40,041 bases of DNA from PGZG01 sp040235405 (GTDB lineage: Bacteria > Pseudomonadota > Gammaproteobacteria > Pseudomonadales > Alcanivoracaceae), in the NCBI GenBank assembly GCA_040235405.1, contig JBECKT010000124.1, positions 1-40,041 on the forward strand, in the 5' to 3' direction. The position numbers and the translations under genes were made by a program. Positions 24,401 to 32,286 of this stretch are shown in pieces. The first letter of the stretch is position 1; the number at the start of each line of letters is the position of its first letter. The notes under the pieces are model-generated. The model worked only from the letters and a program-made list of their open reading frames with translations, made no database searches and was not told the origin of the DNA.

Positions 24401-26747
24401 GGTGGTGGGTAATCAGCATCGAATTATTCTTGCTTCTTCCTCCTTAACCCTTAAAAACCTCACTATTGCTGACGGCTACTCGACTGCAAATGGTGGCGCT
24501 ATCTTTACTTCTGCGAATTTGACTCTTGATGGCGTCGAGCTGCGTGATAGTAAGGCGGTGGGTGATGGTGGCGCTATCTACCTGAACTTCAATGCGGAGC
24601 AGAAGCGCCAGCTTACGGTTCGGCACTCCTATATGCATGGTAATACGGCTGACGGCAACGGCGGCTTGCTTTCCATGGTGGGGCAGAATCAGCAGCATGA
24701 CCTCCTGTTTGATTCAGTTACATTTGCGAATAACGCAGCGCCGACCGGTGTGGGTGGTGCCCTTGACGTGAATTTACCCCGGGGCGGAACCCTCAGGGTT
24801 CTGAATAGTACCTTTGTCGGAAACTCGGCAGACCTCGGTGCAGCGCTGGACTTCCAGCAAATGGATGGGTCGACCACGGCGTATATCATCAACAGCACCT
24901 TCGTTGACAACAGCGCTGCAAGCCCGGGCGCGGGTGCGATTGAAGCGGGAGACAGTTCCGGCCTCATATACCTTTCCAACAGCATTTACATCGGGTCGGG
25001 CGGTTGTAACGCAGGTACGGTCAGGTTTACAGAGAGCTATTTCAACCTCTTCGCAGCACCAACACCGGCAACCTGTGAGGCTCCGGTTGCCGCTGATGTG
25101 GGCAACATGGAGGCTGCTGAGGTCGATATTCGTGATGTCATTAGTGACGGGGTGCTTGTTGGGCAGCCATTCTCAGATGGCGCTTATATTCCTCCGCATC
25201 TGCCGGTTGTTGCCGAGGCCAGAGGGAACCTGATTGATTATCCGGCGGGTGTATTTGTTATTGATGCCGGCAATAACAATCTTGCTCTGGTTGCAAATGA
25301 CTCGAGCCCAAGGGCATGCCGCACCCTGGATTTGAGGGGGGGGTCGAGAGCATCCGGTGGCCGTTGTGATGTCGGTGCGTATGAGCTTCAGGTGCCTACT
25401 GCAATCGATGATGCGGTATCGAATCGCACCCGGTCGTCACGATCAATACGTTTTGATGTTCTGTTTAATGACTTGGCTGGTGATGGAGTGCCAGGCGCCA
25501 CCGGAATCGTCGAGAATACCGTTCTGACGGGAACGATTGACCTGGACCCGTCAACCCCCGGGGTGATGTCTGAAAACATTGTCTCGGTAGACCTTGACGA
25601 AGGAGACGGCGAGGATATCCGTGATTTCCGTATATCTAAAGTGACCAACGGCAGCTGGAGCATCAACAATACTGCCCAGCAGCTTGATGAAGGGGTCTAC
25701 GAGTTGATTGCGGTTTTACGTGACGCCAGCGACAAATTCATTGCCAGCGCGCGACAGACTGTCATTGTGCGTGACCCGGCGGATGCTGGTGAAGATGATG
25801 AGTTTGTTGTTGTTGGCTCATCGGCTCTGCGTATTTCCGGCATCAGTGGTGATGCCAACGGTGACTTTATTGTCTCGGACGGGCGTCTGGTTATTAACGG
25901 ATATACGGATGCCGACTCAGGGTCAGACCCGGATGCCGTGCCGGTGGTAGAGTTGTTCATTAATGATATCAGTGTCGGGAAAGCAGATGTTGTTGAAGGC
26001 GGGGCGGCCTGTGGTGGTGAGCCCGGTTCTGCAGGTGAGGAGAATAACTGCATTGTTCATATCGAGCCGAAGTTGCCCTTGAGTTGTGAAGATGTGGCCG
26101 AGGGCGGGCTGACAGTGGTTTTCCCTTATTCTTTCCGGATTTTTAACAGCTTTTCAATGGAAACGGCGGAATCCACCGCAGCCAACATAACGGCGACTAT
26201 TGCCAATGTTGCGCCGCGCTTTACAGGAGAGGTTCGTCGTTCTGTTCCGGGTCGGGTTGAGGCGTTCAGGCTGGTGCTTGAGGATCCGGACCTGCCTGTG
26301 GGACAACCGCTGCCGCTGTTCGATGCCAACCCTGTGCCAGTCGAGAGAAAATCGCGTCTCAAACTTGTCACTGCGCCGAAATTTGCAAAGACAGTTATCC
26401 GGGAGCTGAATATTGATGGGCCAGAGGTGCTGGAGCTGGTGTACGGTATTGAGACTTACGGCGTGATTGACCCGAAGTCGGAAGTGTACGCGCCGGGGAC
26501 TGACGGTCTGGGTCTGCTGGTTCGGGAGGTGGGTCCCGGGGTGATCGATGTCATCTACACACCGCGCAACAACGATGGCCGGTTTAATGACCGCTTCGTT
26601 CTTGGCTATGAAGATGAATGTGGCGCGACAGCCAATGCGGAGTTCAGGATTCTTTATCCTGAAGCCGATAACCTGACAGGCTCTGTCGGCTGGTATGGGC
26701 TGATTGGCGTGCTGGTATTGTTTGTGCGTCGCCGTTTTCGGTTCTGA
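21483..26747 (+). CDS. Giant exported surface protein, fusion of two CSLREA paralogues
   Basis: One unbroken 1754-codon frame. It begins with a signal peptide (to about residue 23) and a CSLREA-type motif CSVREAL at 41-47. A beta-helix region of polymorphic-outer-membrane style follows (repeated GGAVF/GGAI and NNxA turns), then CDAGAVEL (from C655) and a strand-rich domain with VLANDL (N687). At 848-864 comes GGS + hydrophobic helix + RFRR, a GlyGly-CTERM-like sorting tail that would normally end a protein. Instead a second signal peptide follows (865-883, ending MGAQA), then CSLREAL (908-914), another beta-helix, CDVGAYEL (C1295), VLFNDL (N1329), and a final tail of helix plus RRRFRF (1733-1754). 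The two halves thus repeat the same domain order. ATG 21483 has GGAG 7 nt upstream. Probably cell-surface or secreted; function unknown. Confidence 0.85.
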   Translation: MFHRGSVFFAFVALMALSAPVAATQYDISTRADVIRADGFCSVREALLAINTRLGYIGDVPSDQRGVILNPELPNEPRLTMSKQVRNVSRGGSFVNAGSRLTANRGDVLEYRIRVDAEQDAGDVTGVSLAFRFPDEDAAVLDSVTGTWRGYMSSYIAGSTKLNGSDAGDVSGFPLALPLLINDAKIGDETIVPGTIREGRSAEIVFRVRVAEGPDEAVSADLPEEDTGAEGREYLVEAECPAGNSSNIISLKSVTLESGDDPVKYLLADGALEVGGVGANVSVRFEPMRDDAFDKVAKQNVIIIAEPGKRVFEVGANAALTLAGITLKGNGALPAGQNGGLIFSSGKLDLRGGTLLRDGLADQGGAVFIDGSGDLVLEQTRFENNEATDGNGGAIATAPSFRGGISGDRFYFEGNNASANGGAVYFGGLAQIVALQNGTFYGNSAQDGAAVRIAATAGNSAMNNVTIAGNTAAAPGGVALSYRAVTASSGLFDLLVNSVLVGNAGGDCAADDRPLVDGPPAAGSDLTLDLAGIAYVVSAGATQDAPSCGPLDAQFVASGGETFDYSLVDFGLLTGRDGSGNAEACIAGVGSAACLPQDFEDGLKGFLPNNSPKYSGAPAAGRIEPLVVSAGSPEDAVSYACLDKDQRGLNREPRCDAGAVELQIAAGTNDEFRIVQGEAVLLDVLANDLGDLTIDCGLLTDPLGCIGFFLPPRQSESVPVNWISGVTSAANPAPARTQVVVVEGRDGVYLNRDPIQKVAADGTPVVDENDLPVLEDVVTLPVGYPLVLHTSLPRFHGVDQFRYYVDRAAISGPVFAGANPSANANLVVEPASGLTNKGDISTLSGALGGSAMLLLTGLLLRFRRLSAALSAALLCVLSMGAQAADIVVNTNIDSAQPQDGVFDRDGLCSLREALLVSIDRSPFFFPDCTSGATGRDRIIIDVEDTIELEAPLDIFNSPVDIEGRGPGLTIIRPVVGNQHRIILASSSLTLKNLTIADGYSTANGGAIFTSANLTLDGVELRDSKAVGDGGAIYLNFNAEQKRQLTVRHSYMHGNTADGNGGLLSMVGQNQQHDLLFDSVTFANNAAPTGVGGALDVNLPRGGTLRVLNSTFVGNSADLGAALDFQQMDGSTTAYIINSTFVDNSAASPGAGAIEAGDSSGLIYLSNSIYIGSGGCNAGTVRFTESYFNLFAAPTPATCEAPVAADVGNMEAAEVDIRDVISDGVLVGQPFSDGAYIPPHLPVVAEARGNLIDYPAGVFVIDAGNNNLALVANDSSPRACRTLDLRGGSRASGGRCDVGAYELQVPTAIDDAVSNRTRSSRSIRFDVLFNDLAGDGVPGATGIVENTVLTGTIDLDPSTPGVMSENIVSVDLDEGDGEDIRDFRISKVTNGSWSINNTAQQLDEGVYELIAVLRDASDKFIASARQTVIVRDPADAGEDDEFVVVGSSALRISGISGDANGDFIVSDGRLVINGYTDADSGSDPDAVPVVELFINDISVGKADVVEGGAACGGEPGSAGEENNCIVHIEPKLPLSCEDVAEGGLTVVFPYSFRIFNSFSMETAESTAANITATIANVAPRFTGEVRRSVPGRVEAFRLVLEDPDLPVGQPLPLFDANPVPVERKSRLKLVTAPKFAKTVIRELNIDGPEVLELVYGIETYGVIDPKSEVYAPGTDGLGLLVREVGPGVIDVIYTPRNNDGRFNDRFVLGYEDECGATANAEFRILYPEADNLTGSVGWYGLIGVLVLFVRRRFRF
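24075..24098 (+). repeat. 12-bp tandem repeat at the internal junction
   Basis: TTGTCTGCGGCT occurs twice in a row (24075-24086, 24087-24098) and is followed by another TTG. It encodes LSAALSAAL, the start of the internal signal-peptide-like segment of the giant protein, directly after RFRR. It may be a scar of the event that joined the two genes. Confidence 0.85.
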
Positions 26748-26809
26748 CTCTGCCGATTTTGCTGATATTCATGCATCATGTGGGAAATTTGATGTAGCAA
26801 GGCGTGAAT

Positions 26810-28207
26810 ATGGATATATCAGGGGGCTGGGATCTGGTTGTTATCGGCAGTGGTCCCGCCGGCGAAGCTGCGGCGATGCGAGCTGTGAAAAGCGGCTTGC
26901 GCGTCGCGATAATCGAGAATCAGAGCAAGGTTGGTGGCAGCTGTACCCACCTTGGCACTATTCCTTCAAAAGCACTACGGCACCAGATTCGTCAGGTCAT
27001 TCGCCACCATCGCAACCCCCTTTTGCAGGATATGCGCGTTCCCGGCAGCCACCGCTGGGAGCGTATGGTGTCCCGTGCCCGCGAGGCGGTCGATGCCCAG
27101 GTGACGGTGCGGACCGGCTACTACCTGCGTAACCGCATCCCCGTATTCAACGGTCATGGTGTGCTTGATGGCCCTGGCCGGGTAAGGGTGGATGAACCCG
27201 GTGGGCGTCAGTGGCTGCTCGAGGCCAAACATATCGTACTGGCAACGGGGTCGCGGCCATATCGCCCGGATGATGTCGATTTCAGTCATCCGCGGGTTTA
27301 TGACAGCGATACCATTTTGTCGATGGCGCATACACCCCGCCATCTGATTATTTATGGCGCCGGTGTCATTGGCTGCGAGTATGCATCCATGTTCGCCGGC
27401 TTCGGCATTCGCGTCGATCTGGTAAATACCCGCGCTCATCTGCTCGATTTTCTCGATACCGAAATTTCCGACGCGCTGAGCTATCACCTGCGTGAGCAAG
27501 GGGCGACCATTCGCCATGACGAGCACTACACCCGGGTCGAGGCGGACGATCATGGGGTTACCTTGCATTTGCAGTCAGGCAAGAGTATTCGCGCCGATGC
27601 CTTGCTCTGGTCAAATGGCCGTACCGGCAACAGCGACAGCCTCGGGCTGGACAGTGTCGGCCTCGGCGCGGATGGCCGCGGTCATTTGTCGGTTGATGAG
27701 CGTTACCAGACCGGCAGTGACGGAATCTACGCTGTTGGCGATCTGATCGGCTGGCCGTCGCTGGCCAGTGCCGCCTACGACCAGGGACGTTTCTGTGCTT
27801 CTGCTATTTGCGGCGACAAGCCGCATCAAGTCACGGATGTGCCAACCGGCATCTACACCATCCCCGGCATCAGCTCGGTCGGCAGAACCGAGCAGGAACT
27901 GACCCGGCAGCAGATTCCCTATGAGGTCGGCCAGGCATTTTTCCGCAATCTGGCCCGTGCGCAGATCACTGCCGAGCAGGCCGGCATGCTGAAGATACTG
28001 TTTCACCGCGATACTCTGGCCGTGCTTGGCATTCACTGTTTCGGTTATCAGGCCACCGAGATTGTCCATGTAGGGCAGGCCATCATGCGCCAGCCTGCGC
28101 CCAACAACACGATCAACTACTTTCTGGAAACGACGTTCAACTATCCGACCATGGCGGAGGCCTATCGGGTGGCGGCGATTAACGGCATGAATCGTCTGCG
28201 GCGCTGA
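26810..28207 (+). CDS. sthA: Soluble pyridine nucleotide transhydrogenase
   Basis: A 465-residue FAD flavoprotein that moves hydride between NADPH and NAD+ in the cytoplasm. FAD-binding GSGPAGEAA starts at G13. The segment GGSCTHLGTIPSKALRH carries one cysteine where disulfide reductases have CxxxxC, the hallmark of SthA. A second nucleotide motif GAGVIGCEYASMF and the YAVGDLIGWPSLASAAYDQGR-type FAD segment follow. The dimer-interface part ends in FNYPTMAEAYRVAA. Start: GTG 26804 or ATG 26810; AAGG at 26799-26802 is best placed for ATG 26810. Its stop abuts that of the convergent Smr gene. Confidence 0.95.
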   Translation: MDISGGWDLVVIGSGPAGEAAAMRAVKSGLRVAIIENQSKVGGSCTHLGTIPSKALRHQIRQVIRHHRNPLLQDMRVPGSHRWERMVSRAREAVDAQVTVRTGYYLRNRIPVFNGHGVLDGPGRVRVDEPGGRQWLLEAKHIVLATGSRPYRPDDVDFSHPRVYDSDTILSMAHTPRHLIIYGAGVIGCEYASMFAGFGIRVDLVNTRAHLLDFLDTEISDALSYHLREQGATIRHDEHYTRVEADDHGVTLHLQSGKSIRADALLWSNGRTGNSDSLGLDSVGLGADGRGHLSVDERYQTGSDGIYAVGDLIGWPSLASAAYDQGRFCASAICGDKPHQVTDVPTGIYTIPGISSVGRTEQELTRQQIPYEVGQAFFRNLARAQITAEQAGMLKILFHRDTLAVLGIHCFGYQATEIVHVGQAIMRQPAPNNTINYFLETTFNYPTMAEAYRVAAINGMNRLRR

Positions 28208-28789
28208 TCAGCGCCCTTTCGAGTATTGCTCCCGGTTACGCAGACTCACTTCCGGAGCCTTGCGTACCAACACATAGGTTGCCCCGGCGCCGCCATGCCA
28301 TGGTTTGGCGCTGTGGAAAGCCAGCACCAGGTCCCACTCTTCCAGCCAGTGCAGCACATAGCTTTTCAGTCGTCCGGGCGTGACGCTGTGATAGCCCTTG
28401 CCGTGAGTAATCAGCACGGTCCTGAGTCCATGGTTGCTGGCGCTGTTGAGAAAGTCCGTGACCTGAACACGGGCATCTTTCAGCGTGACCCGATGCAGGT
28501 CCAGCCGCGACTGCGGTTCGTATTTGCCCAGCCGCAGTTTGCGGTACACCCCTTCCTGAACGCCGTCTTTCTTCATGCCGACCAGATCATGTGGCCCCAC
28601 TTCGCGGACCTGTTCGGGCAAGCTGAGCGCCTCCCGGAGATTGTCGCGGCTTTGTCCCGCCGCGTTCCTGCGGGCCAGCTGCGCCAGCGTCGGCGCGCTG
28701 TGCGCCGGGCGGGCCGGCATGGCCTGCTCCGGCAAACGGCGCACGCCGCGCATCTCGTGTTGAAACAGATCTTCATCCCGGTCGGACAT
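28208..28789 (-). CDS. Smr-domain protein (SmrA/B type)
   Basis: A 193-residue cytoplasmic protein. The N-terminal third is charged (MSDRDEDLFQHEMRGVRRLP). The Smr domain occupies about 94-185, with LDLHR at 96-100 and THGKG at 128-132, the conserved core. Stand-alone Smr proteins are nucleases: SmrB of E. coli cleaves mRNA at collided ribosomes, and its relative SmrA is less well known; I cannot decide which of the two this resembles. The start ATG 28789 has AGAGG upstream; the frame extends six codons further. Divergent from the PilZ gene. Confidence 0.9.
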   Translation of the reverse strand: MSDRDEDLFQHEMRGVRRLPEQAMPARPAHSAPTLAQLARRNAAGQSRDNLREALSLPEQVREVGPHDLVGMKKDGVQEGVYRKLRLGKYEPQSRLDLHRVTLKDARVQVTDFLNSASNHGLRTVLITHGKGYHSVTPGRLKSYVLHWLEEWDLVLAFHSAKPWHGGAGATYVLVRKAPEVSLRNREQYSKGR

Positions 28790-28860
28790 AGACACCTCTG
28801 ATTGCATGGTACCCGAAGCTGCCGCAGACTGAAGGCCTGTCGGTCAGCTGCGGAGGCGGC

Positions 28861-29196
28861 ATGAAGCATCGCTCAAAGCGGGATGCGCTCAACGTCAACG
28901 TTCGGATACGTGAACCTGGTAAATCAGAACCGTTCGGGCATCTGATTGATCTGTCCATGACCGGGCTGAGCGTGTCCGGGCAGGGAGTTCCGCTGTCTGC
29001 GGATGTCCATACGGTTGAGCTGGTGCTGCCTTGGGTCATGCACGGCATTGATACAGTAGTCCTCGAAGTCGAGAGACGCTGGCTTGATTATACCGATACC
29101 GGTCGCTGGCATGCCGGCTATCTTATTCTCTATTGTCCCGACCAGGCTGTGCTTGCTCTGGAGCACCTCAGTGCGAGTTTCGCCGATAGCGGATGA
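28861..29196 (+). CDS. PilZ-domain protein
   Basis: A 111-residue single-domain PilZ protein. The second half of the c-di-GMP signature is clear (DLSMTG, the D/NxSxxG motif, about 30-35). The first half (RxxxR) is imperfect: the N-terminus offers only Arg4 and Arg7 (RxxR), so binding of c-di-GMP is not assured. The C-terminal WHAGYLIL is typical. Starts at ATG 28861 with GGAGG 4 nt upstream. It is followed after 19 bp by cardiolipin synthase on the same strand, probably one transcript. Confidence 0.85.
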   Translation: MKHRSKRDALNVNVRIREPGKSEPFGHLIDLSMTGLSVSGQGVPLSADVHTVELVLPWVMHGIDTVVLEVERRWLDYTDTGRWHAGYLILYCPDQAVLALEHLSASFADSG

Positions 29197-29215
29197 TGTC
29201 AGGGGGTAGGGCTTT

Positions 29216-30643
29216 GTGATTGGCGACATTGATGTTGCTGCGCTCTGGCAGCAGTACTGGCCGGGGTTGCTGGCGTTCCTGAGTGTGCTACTGGCACTTG
29301 GCACCACGGTCCATATTGTTCTGCACAAACGCGAGTCACGGGCTGCGGCAGCCTGGACCGGGCTGGTATGGCTGGTGCCGCTACTCGGCTTTTTTCTCTA
29401 CCTGCTGATCGGCGTTAATCGTATCCAGCGGCGTGCCCGGCAGCTGACCCGTGGCAGGCTGGATATCGCCAGTGGCTGGCGCCCGGCGGCGGAGCCTCAG
29501 CCTGTGCAGGGCAATATGCAAGCGCTTGCCGCGCTGGTAGCCAGGCTGACCGGATTACCACTGACAGGAGGTAACGAGGTTCGGCCGATGACTGCCTCCG
29601 GCGCCCTGTCAGAGATGATTGCGGCGATCGAGCGGGCCAACGAATCGGTTTACCTGTGCACCTACATTTTCGGAAATGATGCAGCCGGCCAGCGTGTGGT
29701 CGCCGCGCTGTCTTCTGCTGTAAAGCGTGGAGTCCGTGTCAGGGTGCTGATTGATGGTATGGGGCTGCTGTATTCGTTCCCGACAATTCGGCACCGCCTG
29801 CGTCGCGAGGGCATTCCCCATGCTCGCTTTCTGTATTCGCTGGCGCCCTGGCGCATGCCCTATATGAACATGCGCAATCACCGGAAAATTCTGGTTGTCG
29901 ACCGATGTGTCGGGTTCACCGGCGGAATGAATCTGCGTGCTGGCTATATGATGTCACCGCCCACCACGCACGATCTGCATTTCGAGATGCGCGGGCCAGT
30001 GGTCGGACACCTGCTGCACAGTGTTGCTACGGACTGGTACTTCAGTACCGGCGAGCTGCTGGATGACGCCTATCGCGGCCCGGCAGTGGCAGGCACAGTA
30101 CTTGCGCGGGGAATCAGCGCTGGCCCGGATGCGGATTTTGAAAAGCGCAGGCTGACTTTATTGGCGGCCATCGGCCGTGCGGAGCAGGAAATCCGTATCA
30201 TGACACCGTATTTTGTCCCGGATCAGTCTTTGCAAATGGCGCTTTATCTGGCTCGCTTGCGCGGTGTGCGGGTGCGGATTCTGCTGCCGGAGCAGAACAA
30301 TCTTCGTATTGTCCATTGGGCTGCCTTGCACATCGTGCCCTGGCTGGTGGACAAGGGCTGTGAAGTCAGCCTCGGTGCCGGTGTCTTCGATCACGGCAAG
30401 CTGATGACTGTGGACGGGAGCTGGTCCATGATTGGCTCCGGTAACTGGGACGCGCGCAGCCTGCGTCTGAACTTCGAGTTCGATACCGAATGCTATGGCG
30501 AGGGGCTCGCAGCGGAGCTGAATCACTGGTTTGATATCCGGGCCGCCAATGCCCGCGTTCTGGACAGCGCCTTGTTGTCGGGCTGGGGAACGGTGCGCCG
30601 GGTTGGCCATGCCCTTGCGCACATGCTTGAACCGTACCTGTAA
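29216..30643 (+). CDS. cls: Cardiolipin synthase
   Basis: A 475-residue membrane phospholipase-D-family enzyme that joins two phosphatidylglycerols (or a PG and another lipid) into cardiolipin. Two N-terminal transmembrane segments (about 17-36 and 45-66) precede two PLD domains. HKD motif 1 is H222-x-K224-x4-D229 in NHRKILVVD; motif 2 is H393-x-K395-x4-D400 in DHGKLMTVD, followed by GSGNWDARSL. Both are intact. GTG start at 29216 with AGGG/AGGGGG upstream. It lies directly after the PilZ gene. Confidence 0.95.
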   Translation: MIGDIDVAALWQQYWPGLLAFLSVLLALGTTVHIVLHKRESRAAAAWTGLVWLVPLLGFFLYLLIGVNRIQRRARQLTRGRLDIASGWRPAAEPQPVQGNMQALAALVARLTGLPLTGGNEVRPMTASGALSEMIAAIERANESVYLCTYIFGNDAAGQRVVAALSSAVKRGVRVRVLIDGMGLLYSFPTIRHRLRREGIPHARFLYSLAPWRMPYMNMRNHRKILVVDRCVGFTGGMNLRAGYMMSPPTTHDLHFEMRGPVVGHLLHSVATDWYFSTGELLDDAYRGPAVAGTVLARGISAGPDADFEKRRLTLLAAIGRAEQEIRIMTPYFVPDQSLQMALYLARLRGVRVRILLPEQNNLRIVHWAALHIVPWLVDKGCEVSLGAGVFDHGKLMTVDGSWSMIGSGNWDARSLRLNFEFDTECYGEGLAAELNHWFDIRAANARVLDSALLSGWGTVRRVGHALAHMLEPYL

Positions 30644-30725
30644 CAGTCGGGATACAAATTTCAACCGCTACCGGCGTGCGCGCCGAGTATTATGACGACC
30701 TGTTGTCATTCCCGGAGGATGATTG

Positions 30726-31409
30726 ATGAAATGCAAATCTGTGCTGGTGATGGCTGCCGGGATCACGCTGTCTGTTTCCATGCTTTATGCCGAGGAGCCT
30801 GAGTGGCGACTGGTCACTGACCGTGACGGCGTGCAGGTGTTTATGGCGCATAACGACGACTCGGCGATCAAGACTTTTCGCGGCGAAGCAGTTGTACCGA
30901 TGTCGGATTTCAGGGCGATCGGTAATCAGATCAATGACTATGAGTTTATCGCCAGCTGGATGCACATGATCTCGTCAATCTCCGAGATCGGCCGTGACAG
31001 TGGTACCGATCGGCAGGTATGGATTACCACCCGGCTGCCCTGGCCAGTCCGTAACCGTGATGCCCCCCTTGATCTGGAGATTCGCCAGGACCCTGAAACA
31101 GGGACGGTCACCATCGCTTATGAGGCAAATGATGAACTGCTGGAGCCACAATCCGGCTACGTCAGAATGCCGGCATTGAATGGCATCCTGGAGTTCACCC
31201 CGCTGCGGCCGGGCGAAGTGCATGTGACCTTTCAAGTGGTGCTTGATCCGGGCGGCTATATTCCGGCCTGGATCGCCAACCTGATTCTTCGTGATATTCC
31301 CTATTTTTCCCTGCGACGTTTGCAGCGGGTGTCGGATCAGGAACGGTTCCGTGGCAATGATACCGGCTACTACCGCATTCCTGCCGGCTGGCCGGGCGCT
31401 TCAGAATAG
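30726..31409 (+). CDS. START/SRPBCC-domain exported protein
   Basis: A 227-residue protein with signal peptide MKCKSVLVMAAGITLSVSMLYA and a START-like lipid-binding domain (WRLVTDRDGVQVFM at the first strand; ASWMHMISSISEI; WITTRLPWPVRNRDAPL; and GGYIPAWIANLILRDIPYFSL in the last helix). The PWPVxNRD pattern is typical of bacterial START proteins of unknown ligand. Periplasmic by its signal. ATG 30726 has GGAGG 7 nt upstream. It ends 1 nt before the 3' end of the oppositely oriented tRNA-Arg gene, with no terminator visible between them. Confidence 0.9.
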   Translation: MKCKSVLVMAAGITLSVSMLYAEEPEWRLVTDRDGVQVFMAHNDDSAIKTFRGEAVVPMSDFRAIGNQINDYEFIASWMHMISSISEIGRDSGTDRQVWITTRLPWPVRNRDAPLDLEIRQDPETGTVTIAYEANDELLEPQSGYVRMPALNGILEFTPLRPGEVHVTFQVVLDPGGYIPAWIANLILRDIPYFSLRRLQRVSDQERFRGNDTGYYRIPAGWPGASE

Positions 31410-31410
31410 A

Positions 31411-31487
31411 TGGTGCTCCCGGCAGGACTCGAACCTGCCACCTTCCCCTTAGGAGGGGGACGCTCTATCCGGATGAGCTACGGGAGC
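31411..31487 (-). tRNA. tRNA-Arg (anticodon CCT)
   Basis: A 77-nt cloverleaf with encoded CCA on the minus strand. The acceptor GCTCCCG pairs with CGGGAGC, discriminator A. Anticodon stem TCCCC/GGGGA, loop CTCCTAA, anticodon CCT. T arm GCAGG-TTCGAGT-CCTGC. It reads AGG, as E. coli argW does. Confidence 0.97.
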
Positions 31488-31500
31488 CAGTCAGGTCGGC

Positions 31501-31528
31501 ATTATACCCGCTGAACAGCTATCGTCAC
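31501..31528 (-). promoter_or_regulatory. sigma-70 promoter of tRNA-Arg
   Basis: On the minus strand a perfect TATAAT (31506-31501) lies 16 bp from GTGACG (31528-31523). The expected start near 31494 is about 7 nt before the mature tRNA. Confidence 0.7.
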
Positions 31529-31587
31529 CCTGAACGTCAGCGAGCGATCCGGGTTGTTTTCAGAAGAAACGTTTGCAGAGGGAAGTC

Positions 31588-32286
31588 GTGGCCATAGAGC
31601 AACCCTGGCTCAGCATCATTATTCCGGCACTGAATGAACAGGACAGGATCGGCTCGCTGCTGGAAGTTATGCAGGATTGGCGTAGTCAGGCGGTGGAGTT
31701 GATCGTCGTGGATGGTGGCAGCCATGATCAGACCGTGGCTATCGCCGGGCAGCGGGCCGATCACTGCATAGTGACTGCCCCGGGGCGGGCCAATCAGCAA
31801 AATGCCGGTGCTGCGCTGGCCCGTGGCGAGTTGTTCTGGTTTGTCCACGCGGATACCGGGTTGCAGGGTGGTGAATGGCGAGTGCTGCAGTCATTGTATC
31901 GGTCCTCATCGGCGCCATTCTGGGGCCGCTTTGATGTCCGCATCAATAGTCCGGACTGCCGGCTGAAACTGATAGCCAACATGATGAACCTGCGGTCGCG
32001 AATGACCGGACTGGCGACGGGGGATCAGGGTATTTTTGTCTGCGCGCCCCTGTTTGCCTTGACGGGCGGTTTCCCGCAGCAGCCGCTGATGGAGGATGTC
32101 GAGATCAGTCGCCGCCTGCGCCGGGTTGTCGCGCCGGTATGCTTGCGAGAGACAATCGTGGTGGACAGCCGGCGTTGGCGCCAGCGCGGCATCTGGCGCA
32201 CCATGCTACAGATGTGGTGGCTGCGGTTGCGTTATTTTCTCGGCGCTGATCCTGTCGTTCTGCATCGTGAGTATTATCGTGACTGA
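31588..32286 (+). CDS. TIGR04283-type glycosyltransferase (arsenosugar/rSAM-selenodomain associated)
   Basis: A 232-residue family-2 glycosyltransferase. The GT-A start LSIIIPALNEQDRIG, the metal-binding VVDGGSHDQT, PGRANQQNAGAALA, ELFWFVHADT and the later GDQGIFVCAPLFALTGGF match the TIGR04283 group, annotated as rSAM/selenodomain-associated or arsenosugar transferase 2. The start is GTG 31588, with AGAGGGA 5 nt upstream; TTG 31573 is the frame's upstream limit. The next gene starts inside its last codons. No ArsS-like radical SAM gene is in the window, so the product is uncertain. Confidence 0.85.
   Translation: MAIEQPWLSIIIPALNEQDRIGSLLEVMQDWRSQAVELIVVDGGSHDQTVAIAGQRADHCIVTAPGRANQQNAGAALARGELFWFVHADTGLQGGEWRVLQSLYRSSSAPFWGRFDVRINSPDCRLKLIANMMNLRSRMTGLATGDQGIFVCAPLFALTGGFPQQPLMEDVEISRRLRRVVAPVCLRETIVVDSRRWRQRGIWRTMLQMWWLRLRYFLGADPVVLHREYYRD

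Noticed and set aside
22611..24419. Several minus-strand frames of 100-220 codons across the giant surface-protein gene
   Set aside because: Shadows; the plus-strand frame is continuous for 1754 codons with repeated domain motifs.
31411..31487. tRNA-Arg as an integration site for a genomic island
   Set aside because: No integrase gene nearby and I could not see a repeat of the tRNA 3' end elsewhere in the window.
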